Source: Theobroma cacao
Lineage: Eukaryota; Streptophyta; Magnoliopsida; Malvales; Malvaceae
DNA: 64,000 nucleotides
Assembly (NCBI RefSeq): GCF_000208745.1
Contig: NC_030850.1
Coordinates: 2,424,368 to 2,488,367, forward strand
Reading direction: 5' to 3'
The notes beneath the pieces are model-generated. The model worked only from the letters and a program-made list of their open reading frames with translations, had not been told where the DNA came from and ran no database searches. Below are positions 51,220 to 62,701 of this stretch, in pieces. The position numbers were made by a program, and so were the translations under genes. Numbering within the stretch: position 1 is the first letter of the stretch; every line of letters begins with the position of its first letter.

Positions 51220-53859
51220 ATATATGTATAGTAAATGAAAAATAAAATAAAAACGGTTTGGCCTGAGGTGCCTCTGTCTGTAACTGCTCTTGTCTAGTTC
51301 GTGTTTCTGATCGATTATGTCCTTGCATTACTTTGGTGTTAATTAACTCTGATGTCTTTGCTATATCTCTGGTTTCTTTTGTTCTGCTTCAGCTTTGATG
51401 GCATCATTTGCTCCTATCTGGACTTCTTCATGTGGTCCAGATGCTGTATCAACTTCTGATTTGTAAGAATGGTTTAACCAACAGTTTGTTTGTGAGCAGC
51501 CCTTTTCAAGCGTCTTTCGCAGAGATAGACAAAATATGTGACAATTTTAATAATTTAATTGGTTTTCACAGTAAAAATTCTTGAAATTCAAAATCAGTAA
51601 TTTTTCGTAGATACCATCTAAAATATAAATTTTGACAAAATTAATGAAAAAACTATACATTTGAATCTTACTTGGAAAGTTAAAATAACTTATTTATTGT
51701 TATCTTTCAAAATATATTATGTGAATTATCTCTAACAAGTGTTGCATTAGATGCTTTTTAAGTGAACAATTTTTTGTACCAGGTCAAGGAATTAGACTGT
51801 GAAGCTTTTTACGGTCATTTAATTAATATAATGAATTTGTTTTAGTTAAAAAAACTTATCAATTATGAATTTTATAGATCCGAAGCATAATTTGTAGATG
51901 GAGTTCAAGAGTTAGCCATTTTATTTAATCATTTCACTCACTAGCTCTTTCTTTCGTTCCTTTTTCTTATGGAGAATTGATCAAGTTGGCATTAGTAAAA
52001 TCACAAAACAAGTGATCACAAGTTGTTTAATGTTTTTTTACAACTTTTGTTGGAGCAAACGTGACTACCGACTGCAACTCGATCCCTTTCCTCTGGAGGA
52101 CTCTGTCACAATGAAGAAGAATTTTAAAACTGACGAACATCGAGCATTAGCTAGCTGCTAGATTCTTTTACGACCCAAAAATCTATAAGGCTTTGTTTTC
52201 CCCTCAACTAATAAAAGAAAATCTACGGACTAAGCTTTTGACCATGAACCTCAACCACAGGTGTGAGAGACTGCTAAAAGCCTAAAAGGGTCGCACATGC
52301 AGAAGCTTTTGACCGTTAATCCAACTCCTGCGAGCTATCTCCTTACTGGCCTTGGCCTGGGCCTGCAGATTCCCTTGGTCTTCTGACAACTTGTCCGATG
52401 TCCTACTCCTAAAGGGAACTGAAGGACCATAACATAATTTTATCACTCCTATTTCTTTGCTCAAGTACCGAGGAATCTTTGTAAACAAATGGTTAGGGTA
52501 CAAGATTCTATGGGAATCTGCCCTTTAAAAGATTTGCGGCTGCTTCCAAGTGCTAAAATAAATCTACTTTTGCGCAGCCAGTAGCTGTTTACGCATGCGC
52601 GATGATGAACCTCGTCGGCGGTCGCTTGTTGGTTTACGTCACTTTCTTCTTGCAAATTAACAGGACAGGTAGGCTATTTAGGGTTGGACGGGACAGCTTG
52701 TTAACGAGAAAAAAAAAACATATTTTGATAACCCTTTCTTAATTGCAAGAAAATTTTATGGATTATAAAAGTCCAATTACGTGTTTAATTCAAGTCACCT
52801 TTTTTGTTTTGCTTAGTCAATTTGAGTTTAGATAGTTCAGACGGAGAATTCCCTTAAAAAACTTGTAATTAGTTCAGCTCGCTAGAGTACTCCCTTAACA
52901 TATATATTGCTTCAACAAGATGTATATTATGTACATTATATTTGAATTCATTTTAATTAGGAAACTTGTAGCAAGTGAATATAGCCTTGTGAAAAAGGTT
53001 GAAAGGAAAAACTTGCCGTGTTTTCAAGGCTTGGGGAGTTTTTTGGATAGCCATCTTGAAATTTCATTCATTACAAAAGGGAGAAATTACATAAGCAGTT
53101 ATTACGAACAAAACAGAGGATCGAAAATCCAATCAGACAGGGGAATTCATGTACAGGGGAAGGTGTATGTCTGTATGTGCTCGATTGGAAATTGCTGGGA
53201 TTTTGAGGATTTATACCCAGATTCTAAGTGTGGGCTTAAGCCTCAGAAACTCATGCTTTTTGTCAGATTCTGTATGATGACTTTGAGGGGAACTCTTCTT
53301 CTCCCCTGCTTTAATGAAACTCCAAATTTTCAAAAGAAAAAAAAAAATCCAACCAGACAGAAAATGGAGTTACCTTGGTGCAAACCAGCGGAACCCAACT
53401 CAGAACACCAACATTGATGCCTGTACTCTCCAAATTAATGCAGTTCATTTAGTTGAACCAACTAATTTTGTGTCCTAATTAATGAATTTGTGAGTTAACA
53501 AAGAAATATAAAAGTACTACTAATATATAATTAGAGTTCTGGTCAAGAAGTCTTATACAGAAATTGGAAGAATGAGATTTGACCTCCATGCAGTAACGCA
53601 TGCTTTATAATTTATTAATTTTTGGTTAAGGCCTCTTTATAGTCAATAAATAACTTTTAATCTAAAAGCTTTGTTCTCTTTATTCTCCTTGGGTTGAAAG
53701 TAATAAACTAAAATATATATCTTAGGGACGGTTTTATTTTAATCATTTTTGAAAATAACTTTTTTTTTTAATTTTAATTATTTTTAGTTAAGAGAAAAGA
53801 TTTTTAGACAAAATTAGCTTTAATAAAACCTCCTCATATTCAAGCGCATGTGTTAAAAA
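51220..53859. other. Spacer
   Basis: No supported gene. The 165-codon open frame at 52920-53417 has mixed composition, no splice partners and no recognisable family. Confidence 0.4.
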
Positions 53860-54420
53860 AAGTATTGTTACATGTCATGTTGAAAAAAATATATTACACG
53901 TCATATTTAAGGGATTAAACTCTAAGAGTTTATATCTTAGTGAAATATAAAGATAGAGATCAAGTTACACCCTATGTTTAAAAAATAATGTTGTTACAGG
54001 TTATGTTCAAAAAAATATTATTACACACAATGTTGAAAAAAAAATTATTACACGTCATACTTAAGATGTTTAATTTTAAGAGTTTATATTTTAATAAAAT
54101 ACAAAGATAGAAACCAAGTTACATTTCATGTTAAAAAAAAAGTTGTTACAGGTCATGTTTAAGGTGTTTAACTCTAAGAGTTTATTTTCTAATGAAATAC
54201 AAATATAGAGACCAAGTTACATGTCATGTTAAAAAAAATAATTATTATACACCATGTTTAAAGTGTTTAACTCCAAAAGTTTATATTCGAGTGAATTACA
54301 CAGATAGAGATTAAGTTACATGTTATGTTTAAACCATGTCATATTTAATAGATTTGTTACATATTAAGTGTATTAAAATTATTACATGTAGACATGACGT
54401 GTAACAATTTTGGACAGTGT
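53860..54420. repeat. Tandem repeat, unit about 100-150 bp
   Basis: At least four degenerate units, each running from a CATGTTAAAAAAA-like start through TTTAACTCTAAGAGTTTAT to AGATAGAGA and CAAGTTACAT. Unit length varies because the A-rich and ATTACAC parts are repeated unequally. Confidence 0.75.
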
Positions 54421-55384
54421 TCTAATTTACAGATTTCATTTTTAATTTCAATCCATCAACTTTGGGGTTATGTGAAGGTAAAACAATAAACCCAAGAACA
54501 TACATTGTCTCTACTCTTTGGTTTGTAGATCAACGACGATATGACAAGAAATAGATAGAGAGATAGCGATGGTGGTAAAATTAAAGAGAGTTGGATGGCG
54601 GGAGAGAGAAATTGTGAACACAGTAGACTGATATAGAAGAGAAAAATCGATAAAATTAAAGAGAGTTGGATGGCGAGAGAGAAGTCGAAAGCACAATAGA
54701 TGAATGTAAGAGAGAGAAATCGAAAGAAAAAATTATGATAAATGGTTTATTTATCTAAAATGGCTTCAAAGGTATTTTTGTCAAGTCATAACAAAATTTA
54801 GATAAAAACTGTTAATTTTATATTTGAGGTTATTTTTTTTATAAAATATTGGAGATCATTTTTGAAATGGCTTTATAAAGTTGACCATTTCTCACAATAT
54901 TCTCTATATCTTAAGGTGACTTTTACCTATTTAGTATGTATTTTACTAAATTATCTTAATAAATTAATTGGAGCCTTTTTTCTTTTATATATTGAACATA
55001 AATTTAATATTAAGTTTATGGAAATAAAGAGTAAGGAGTTAGTTAACTTTTGGCATTCTTTTCCCCTAAGTGATCACTTTAGGTACACTCTTTGATCGAT
55101 TTTTCATCTCCCTTTCTCCTTAGTATATTACCAAGAAAAAGTGCTTGATTGGCTCTTCTTCCTGGGACCCTTTTCATCTCCATTTCTCATAGTACTATTG
55201 AATTTCCAAATATATATTAGATTTCATACTTTCTTGGATATCATTAATCTATGTATCTTTAGGGTGGTTCTTGCCCCAAATGGAAAAACTTTATATACTT
55301 TATTTGATGGTCCTTATACACCCGTGCACTCGTGTATATATATATATACATGCATACATATATATATATATAAATAAAAATTGT
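54421..55384. other. Spacer with an 80-bp repeat
   Basis: AAATTAAAGAGAGTTGGATG followed by GCG occurs at about 54578 and 54653, giving two degenerate copies in a GA-rich stretch. A TA-rich simple repeat lies at 55335-55373. No gene. Confidence 0.45.
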
Positions 55385-55900
55385 TTTGAAATTAAGTACA
55401 TGCAAAAAGATATTAAAGCCGCTTTATTTTTTCTTTTAATAGTTTAGTTAAATTAATTAATGCTGATCATATGCAGGACCACAAGAGGAAAAGAAAAAGA
55501 GGGAAAGGAGTTTAGTTGATTAAACAAGATGCAAGCTCTGAAAGTAATTAAGATTAAAAATGGCGGCTGCTCCACATGGGTGGTGGTGGTCGATCTTACT
55601 TTCTTTTTTTTTTTTAATATCAGAAACAATTTATATATGTAACAAATTATTTTGAAATTAAGTACATGCAAAAAGATATTAAAGCCGCTTTATTTTTTCT
55701 TTTAATAGTTTAGTTAAATTAATTAATGCTGATCATATGCAGGACCACAAGAGGAAAAGAAAAAGAGGGAAAGGAGTTTAGTTGATTAAACAAGATGCAA
55801 GCTCTGAAAGTAATTAAGATTAAAAATGGCGGCCGCTCCACATGGGTGGTGGTGGTCGATCTTACTTTCTTTTTTTTTTTTAATATCAGAAACAATTTAT
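55385..55900. repeat. 250-bp near-identical tandem duplication
   Basis: TTTGAAATTAAGTACATGCA starts at 55385 and again at 55651 (period 266), with the copies matching to about 55634 and 55900. I noticed one difference: GGCGGCTGC in the first copy is GGCGGCCGC in the second. The duplication is therefore very recent. It lies just downstream of the 3' end of CEP precursor 3. Confidence 0.92.
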
Positions 55901-56204
55901 TAAGATGATTGAAAGAAGAAGACAATGCAAAGAGTAGTATACACATGATCACCTGGTGACATACACAGGGATAAGATCACTAGATAGTTACAAGCATCAA
56001 ACAGGTTGCTTTCGGGGCAATTATTTTTTTACAGCTGAATTCGAATCTCTTGTCTTTAGACCAAGGACTCATGCAAGTCTACGTGAATGTAATACATAAC
56101 AGTAACAAACTAACAGGTTCTTTCTGATCCAGTTATTACAATTTAGGAGATTGAGGAAATATACCTAAATCGAAGTACCTGTGGAGGAACATTAATTTAC
56201 ATGT

Positions 56205-56696
56205 CTATGGATTTGTTTCTGAATTTTTGATTAGAAAAGCATGACCAACTCCAGGGCTGTGTCCTGGGTTGGTAGGTCGGAAATCTTCTTTACCTCCTGC
56301 ACTAGAATGACTGTCATTACTCGGGCTAAAGCTTCCTGATTTTTGCTCAACGTCTTCATCATCTTCTACGAACTGATGTCCAACTCCAGGGCTGTTCCCT
56401 GGTGTGGTGGGTCGGAAATCATCCTTGTACCCAGCAAGTGAATCACCAATATCTGAGCTCTTAGTTGGTATAGCGGGTGGCAATACTTCTTTCTTTCCTG
56501 ATACTGAATGGTGGGAAACATTAGGAATGTAACTTGGGGCTGCTGGTTGATGATCTTCATTGTGCATCGCAGAGTTGTCAGTCTGGCTGCTTTGCTTTAA
56601 CTCCTTTTTGTTCACTAATTTTAGCTGTCTTCCCTCGACCGAGAGAACTAAATGGCAGGCAATTAGTGCAAGAAGAAAAACAGCACATCTATGCAT
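56205..56696 (-). CDS. CEP: CEP precursor 3, multi-domain
   Basis: A single exon, 163 aa from MHRCAVFLLALIACHLVL; in-frame ATGs at 56720 and 56711 are alternatives. The signal peptide is followed by VEGRQLKL. Two intact CEP domains are present: DFRPTTPGNSPGVGH at residues 93-107 (56376-56420) and DFRPTNPGHSPGVGH at 138-152 (56241-56285), separated by a 30-residue acidic and serine-rich spacer. Residues 48-62 (DHQPAAPSYIPNVSH, 56511-56555) keep the D, the three prolines, V and H of the domain in register and look like a third domain that has decayed. Multi-domain CEP precursors are known in plants, and each domain can release its own peptide. An 11-residue tail follows the last domain. Confidence 0.93.
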   Translation of the reverse strand: MHRCAVFLLALIACHLVLSVEGRQLKLVNKKELKQSSQTDNSAMHNEDHQPAAPSYIPNVSHHSVSGKKEVLPPAIPTKSSDIGDSLAGYKDDFRPTTPGNSPGVGHQFVEDDEDVEQKSGSFSPSNDSHSSAGGKEDFRPTNPGHSPGVGHAFLIKNSETNP

Positions 56697-56836
56697 GGCT
56701 CGGAATTCCATAAGTAGCAAATAAACTTGAATGTCTAGCTCAAGGAAATTTGATCAAACTGCCAGAGATAGGATCAAGAGATGAGAGGGCAGATGGTAGA
56801 ACTAAGCACGATGAAGTGAGCTCTGATCTTCCTGGA

Positions 56837-56843
56837 ATTTATA
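56837..56843 (-). promoter_or_regulatory. TATA box of CEP precursor 3
   Basis: TATAAAT on the minus strand about 140 bases before the start. Just upstream, ATGTGAGG and GGCCCT (56844-56870) recall the block seen at the other CEP genes but are spaced differently. Confidence 0.4.
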
Positions 56844-56870
56844 ATGTGAGGAATTAGGGCCCTTTAAGGA

Positions 56871-58615
56871 TCCTAACCGCTAATTATTCATCACCGAAGT
56901 GGGTGGTGTGGCAACCATTGCAATAATGGACGGTTTGAATTCTAGAAATTAACTTTAGAAGATCCTCTTTTTCTCAAGAAATTTTTTTTATACAATAATG
57001 TGGAAATGTGTTGCCTCTCTTGAAGATCATCCTCCATTGCATATTTCTTACTACTATTCTTCTATGTCCCACCAAATGCATTATTTGCCTCTCCTTGAAG
57101 ACTATATCTTCCATATTTTTGCATAACTGTGGTGTTCTTCTCTGTGCCCCACTTGTTCTGCTCTTATTATATAAAAATTTCGTAAGAGTGAAGTATGACT
57201 TCCTCAACACTTCTTTCCTTTTATTTTTTCGAGAACAATGCTATCTGATGAAGGTTGAAGCTCCATCCTTGACCTTTCATAGTGCTGAAATGTTATTTTA
57301 TCGTTTGAATTGTGTGAGGACGGCAATCTATTTAATCAAAATTTCTACTGACAGACGTACATTAGAAGCTAACCGTGTTGGTCAGTAAACCCTATTCCCT
57401 AGGAATGGCAATATTTAGGACATGGCCTTCCCCACCACAGAAATGCACCGCGAAAAGGTACGGATTCCCCCCCTGTACTTGCCACTTTGCAAAATGCATA
57501 AATACTATTATATACTGATGGCTGTTGTGCAAGCTTAGAACTCTTTTGGTCGACAAATTCAAGTGAAACACATCTGTCCTAGCTCTTTTGTTGAATCTCC
57601 ATAGTTTATGGTAGTTATTGCAGACTTTCAATTTAATGGGTGGAATGATTGCTTGACTGCTGAATGTTAAAGGTTCCCTGGTGGTGGAAACCATAAATAA
57701 TAAGAAGACATCTCTTTGAATATGAAGTTAATTTCTTGACTCCCCAGCAGAGATTTTCCAATTAATTCTGGGGTGCATTTATAAGCTTATTGATTGGGCA
57801 TCAAAATATGAATGACAGCTTCAATATTTTGATTTTTATTAGAAAGAGCAAGGTCTCATCATATGACTAATTGAACCAAAGATCCTCTCCTACTTGTGCC
57901 AATAGGTGTTCAAATCGAATTTCTCAATATTTTGCTTTGTTGGTGTTAGTATTTGCAAAATGAAATCATAAGACTTCAGCAACTTCGGAAAAATCAATTA
58001 ATTAGAATGAGAGGAGAGCATTATCTCTCCAACTTTACCTTTCAAAAAATATATCTCTCTCCAACTTTACCATTCTTTAATACCTAAACTTTCACTTTCC
58101 AACCAATATTCCTCAAGTCAAGAATATAGTCAAAACTCAAAAGTATCAATTAGTATAAACCAAAGGCAGTAGGTTTACTCCCCTGGTAACAACACCAGCA
58201 ATCTAAAAGTGCGGATTAGCATCTCTTATATACTCAGAAATTGCGTTTGAAGAATAAAAATGAGCATCTGGTTTAACAGTAAATTTTAAATTGCACATTA
58301 GCTCCAACAGAATATATAGTTTCAGAACTGAGAACCTTAACTATACTAAGACCAGCCTAAACGATAATTTATGCAACAGTAGTGAAAGCACTATAGTGAT
58401 ATTAAATGTTTTAATTAAGAAAACTGGGTTCTAATTGGCTTCCACTAATGGAAAAAAGTCTCACGGGTGTCATAATGGATGGTTCATACAACAGCCGGAA
58501 TTTGACCAAATATCAGTGTCATAAGTTGATATTGATATGAATCTTGCTTTTTGAGGTTTCTAGATGCAAAAAATTTGACCCTGCAATGCTTTCATGAAAT
58601 TTTGAACTATAGCTT

Positions 58616-58649
<34 letters not shown>

Positions 58650-58694
58650 GAGNTAATCTACATATGGGAGATGTTTTTTTAATGGTAGAATTTG

Positions 58695-58728
<34 letters not shown>

Positions 58729-61496
58729 GGGGGGTGGGAGCTCTAAATTAATCAAATTCAAGGACATGTCATGCCATCAAAAAAAATCAAGGCAGGTCAC
58801 ATCAACAATCGAGATCCGTCCACTATCTGAAAAGCTAGGCTGTTCTGCTAGGTACCTTAAACAAAATCATACAGTACTAAAGACAACCCTTGAGTGAGAC
58901 AGTTTTTTGTATAGTTTAATTATGCCATGGAATACTCCACTCAACTTTTACAGTGGCCGGGCTTGCTGGAATTGATTATTCAAATAATCCACTCTCAATA
59001 ACTATTTGGCAACATAATTAGTCTTGGACATGAAACTTATTTTCTGCAAAACAATCAACTGAGGATCTTCCTCACCCTATCCCAGAGATTAAAATATCAC
59101 TACAACTTGAAACTGCAATAAGAATGCGAAAATTTGAAGCCATTGTTGTTTAATTTGCAGAAAAACAGAATGTTCAAACTCATCATTACATATAGTGATC
59201 ATACTCCATTAGTGAATATCTATATGCATAGTTGATGCTTTTGTAAGAAACAGATACTCTGGGTCTTTGGTGTGATCGATTGTTTGTCTTACTCTTACCT
59301 ATTAGCATGCTTATAATTTGTTTTTTAGGTTAAGTATCAGCATGCCCATAATTAATCAAAAAGTCAAGAGCACCAACCAAAGAGAGGTCCCCTCCACTTA
59401 CAATTAGCACTAAAGAAACCTTTTTTTTTTTGTCTGGATCGATCAAGGTCAAATGAAGCAAGGCTTCAATTCGCAGTCCCTCAACCCTCCATTTAGAGTG
59501 GAATAATTGATTATGAATTTAAGAATCTTGTAAAAAGGGCTTTTTGCTGGTTGGTTCCTGCATCTGAGGAAGTCCCCAGCCTCTGGCAGTCAACTTTTAG
59601 CAGTGCTTTTATATACAGAAAAATTGAGACTGGTAGTAACTTTTTTACCCTCATAAAATCACAACTGGGGAACAAAGACAGTTTGATTCTCTAACGTGCT
59701 AGGCTGTATTGAAACTGCAGTCGTTAAAGGTTAAAAGGCTATGATATAACCTGTAACAACGTGCATTTGAATAGAGTTCGAGTAAAAGGAATCTCCCATG
59801 GATATCTTTTGATCCCGACTCTTCCAGGCACTTCAATTCTATAACTAAGTCCAGGTTCATTGTACACAGTGTTGCAGTAGATATACATAGGGTATGCTCT
59901 GTTAACTGCAGAGTTACCGTCCTCTATTCTTTCGACTTCCTTTTTCATCGATGATGTCAAATCAAAATGTTCAGATTTTTCTTAAATTACACGACTTGCA
60001 CTAAACGTGAAACCCCAAAATGCATGAACTTAGAAGAGTTAGAAGGGTTTGACATTTTAAGTGGAATAAATTAAGGATAAGAAGTTTACTCTGTTTTTGT
60101 AACCTGAACTACGGTTCAAACTTGTCTTGAGGGAGTGCCTTTGGATCTTTACCAGAATGTCCAGATTCGCCCATCCATAAACATGTCCACATTCATCCAA
60201 ATTGAGCCATCAACAAGTGAGGACTCTCATGATCATGTAGAATTTTATACCCAAGTTGCGTAATTTTATTAATTACGACATTTCTACTTCTTCTTCTTCT
60301 TTCTTCTTCTTTTTTCTAAGGAGCACTGCGCTGTATTCATGTTCGAGAAATGGATCTTCTGTTGACTAATGATCACACGCATGTCGAATATTTGTTCGAG
60401 ACATATAGCTGACGGGGTATTATTATTATTATTATTATTTTATTGAAAGCATATATATTAATTGCAGCATTAATAGTTAAGGATGAGATCAAGATGTCTA
60501 GTCTTTGTGTCATTAAGCTGCATCTGATTCATGGAATTTGACATTGATCCATCAGTTAAATGGCAAAATATATGTACTTCATCTGTGTTATTTTCCCCTT
60601 TATAATACAAACCTGGATGAACTACAAAATATTTATCAGATATAACATAAACGAAAGGTGATATCACTTGTTCTTCAATCTTTTGAATTACATATTTTAT
60701 CAAATTTTAGATAGACATCAAAAATAAAATCAATTGACAATAAATAAAGAGCTCTTTATTATATTTAAAATTTCAAAATACCATTCAATACACTCTCTCA
60801 TATATAAAAATAACGGATCTATCATGTGTCATAAAGAGCTTACATACAAATACCTCCTCTGTACCTTATATATTATATTTTTTAAAATGGATATTCAATT
60901 TAAAATCAATTGATTATAGGTAAAAATTTTCTTATTATATTTATATTTCCAAAATACCTCCAATTTAACTGATTGTGTAATTTTTTTTTATTACCACTTA
61001 TTTGCCCTGAGAAGCCAATGTTAGGAGCAATGGAATACTAATGAAACAAGTTATTTTTTTTATAAAGGTAAATACTAATGAAACAAGTTATATATATTTT
61101 TTAAAATTTGAGCAAAAAGATACCAATAAAGTCACAGTAGGCAAAGGACGAGCTTTAAAAACCAATGGATTTCATTGGTTCATTGCATTGACCAATAAAT
61201 ATTATTACAAACACTAATTGGGGACATAACAATTAAAATAGAATTTTTATTTTGGTCTTGGACTACACAACAGTGAGAGGTAGTCTCTCTCGTTCCATAA
61301 TCCCAGTCCTTTCTTTTCAAGATTCCAGCTTAATTTATCTACATCACACAAATGATTATTTTCCCCACGCCAAACCATACTTAAAACTAAGGAACCTCAA
61401 ACTGAAATTGAAATAGAGACAAATATTAGAGAAACCACAGCTGAAGCGTTTCCGACAATATAGTACTATGCAGCACATTGTAAAGAAGCTTTTGCC
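56871..61496. other. Spacer between CEP precursors 3 and 4
   Basis: No supported gene. Open frames at 57008-57388 and 57392-57694 lack family sequence. It contains simple repeats: CT tracts (listed separately), CTT at 60284-60310 and ATT at 60418-60440. Confidence 0.45.
58619..58727. repeat. Paired CT microsatellites
   Basis: Two CT runs of about 29 and 31 bases (58619-58647 and 58697-58727) are separated by about 50 bases, and both are followed by CCAG. An unresolved base (58653) follows the first. The shared CTCTCTCCAG border suggests a local duplication. Confidence 0.85.
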
Positions 61497-61844
61497 CTAG
61501 CTTTGAATGGAATGGCCGACACCAGGACTGTGTCCAGGAGCTGTGGGCCTGAAGTCGTCCACGGGTTTTGGAGGCGGGGCCTGGGATGCTCCTACAACCA
61601 CACTTGGTGGAGAAGGTGGAGACTGCGTGCTGGCATCAGCTGCTTTAACGTTAACACCATCCAAGTTAACTTTGCCATCAAGAACAGTCCCTGTTTCCTT
61701 CGCTAGGATTCTACCGTGACTTTGGACCTTCTGGAATTTGGGGTTTTGGTCCAATATCAAATGCCTTCCTTCAATGCACGGCATTTCCTGGAAGAAAACA
61801 AGCAAAAGGAGAACAAGAATGGACAGTAGTTTGTTTTGGGCCAT
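61497..61844 (-). CDS. CEP: CEP precursor 4
   Basis: A single exon, 115 aa, starting at MAQNKLLSILVLLLLVFF; the open frame's upstream ATG at 61931 would put 29 residues before the signal peptide and is unlikely. IEGRHLIL follows the signal. The spacer ends in a proline-rich stretch (SPPSPPSVVV, APPPKPVD) just before DFRPTAPGHSPGVGH (residues 97-111, 61512-61556), with SIQS at the end. The tail resembles that of CEP precursor 1 (SIKN), and both share IEGRHL, so copies 1 and 4 may be the closest pair. Confidence 0.92.
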   Translation of the reverse strand: MAQNKLLSILVLLLLVFFQEMPCIEGRHLILDQNPKFQKVQSHGRILAKETGTVLDGKVNLDGVNVKAADASTQSPPSPPSVVVGASQAPPPKPVDDFRPTAPGHSPGVGHSIQS

Positions 61845-62011
61845 AATGATCGCTCTCAAGTTTCGGATGATGCCTGCCTGTATATATGAGTGTGAGAAAG
61901 GAAGGGAATGTAGCCAAGCAATACTACGCAAAGCTTGATTTAAGTATGGAAAACAGGGAAGAAAGACACCTAGATAGCAATTTGCATATGGACCTCTTCC
62001 TCCGCAGGGTG

Positions 62012-62021
62012 CTATTTATAG
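62012..62021 (-). promoter_or_regulatory. TATA box of CEP precursor 4
   Basis: CTATAAATAG on the minus strand, about 170 bases before the ATG. It is the cleanest TATA box in the window. Confidence 0.65.
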
Positions 62022-62194
62022 AGGAAAAGGGCTCCTGAGCTAGCCATGGGGGTGTCAAAAAATAAAACAGTTACTACTAACAAATAGGATTTCTTTGTGT
62101 GACAATGCACTGAAATTAAATAAAAAGGCGTTAACAAAGTTCCCATATCTTTCTCACATGCGCCCACAACATAGCTTATGCTCGCACTCTCAGT

Positions 62195-62211
62195 TTGCAT
62201 GGGCCATGCAA
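62195..62211. promoter_or_regulatory. 17-bp palindrome with RY cores
   Basis: TTGCATGGGCCATGCAA is an eight-base palindrome around a single central base and carries CATGCA, the RY core, in both directions. It lies about 350 bases upstream of CEP precursor 4. An identical copy is at 49529-49545. Confidence 0.4.
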
Positions 62212-62285
62212 CTGTTCATTATATATTTAATCTCCTTTTCGTTTCTTCTTAACAATTAAAGAGTGATGTAGTGCGAATCACCCTT

Positions 62286-62490
62286 ACAGCACGTTTGGTA
62301 TGGGGAATAGCTATGCTATTCCCCTTCTATTCCCGGTCATTTTCTACACCTTCGTTTGGTTACAAATTGGAATACGGAATACGGGTGCCGCAGGAATAAA
62401 AATTTCATAAGGCTGGCTTTTAGCCAGCTTTATCTATTCCCTCCCCCTCCCCCGGTAATATCTATTCCATGTCTCATGGAATAGCTGTCC
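62286..62490. mobile_element. Fold-back transposon remnant
   Basis: It begins CGTTTGGTATGGGGAATAGC and contains local hairpins (GGAATAGCTATGCTATTCC and GGCTGGCTTTTAGCCAGC), with GGAATAGCT again near the right side. This wording is typical of GTTTGG-type MITEs. The right end is not clear and no target-site duplication was found. Confidence 0.4.
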
Positions 62491-62543
62491 AACATGTAAT
62501 GACTAAAATGCCCTTACCAAACTTACAAAATTACAATTTGATC

Positions 62544-62701
62544 CATATAAAAGATTTTTTTCTCTCTCTTCCTCCTTTCCCTCTTTCTCTCAGCCGTTCT
62601 TCCCTTCTTTCTCTCCGCCACTCTTCCACTGTTTGGGTTCTGACAATAGCACCGCCTCTCTCGTCCAACTTTCAAGTTACGTTGGTCTCTTCCATAGTCC
62701 A
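62544..62701 (+). other. Possible first exon of a gene running out of the window
   Basis: A pyrimidine-rich stretch resembling a plant leader ends at a fair donor (CATAGTCCAG then GTACTT, 62702). A candidate acceptor, TTCTAG, lies before 63752, but the sequence after it stops after 17 codons. Coding content is not shown, so this could be an untranslated exon or nothing. Confidence 0.2.

Noticed and set aside
52920..53417. 165-codon open frame on the + strand
   Set aside because: No signal peptide, no recognisable domain, no splice partners, and runs of lysine from an A-rich tract; best explained by chance.
58619..58727. Two CT tracts ending in CAG as splice acceptors
   Set aside because: Both are simple microsatellites with no coding frame after them.
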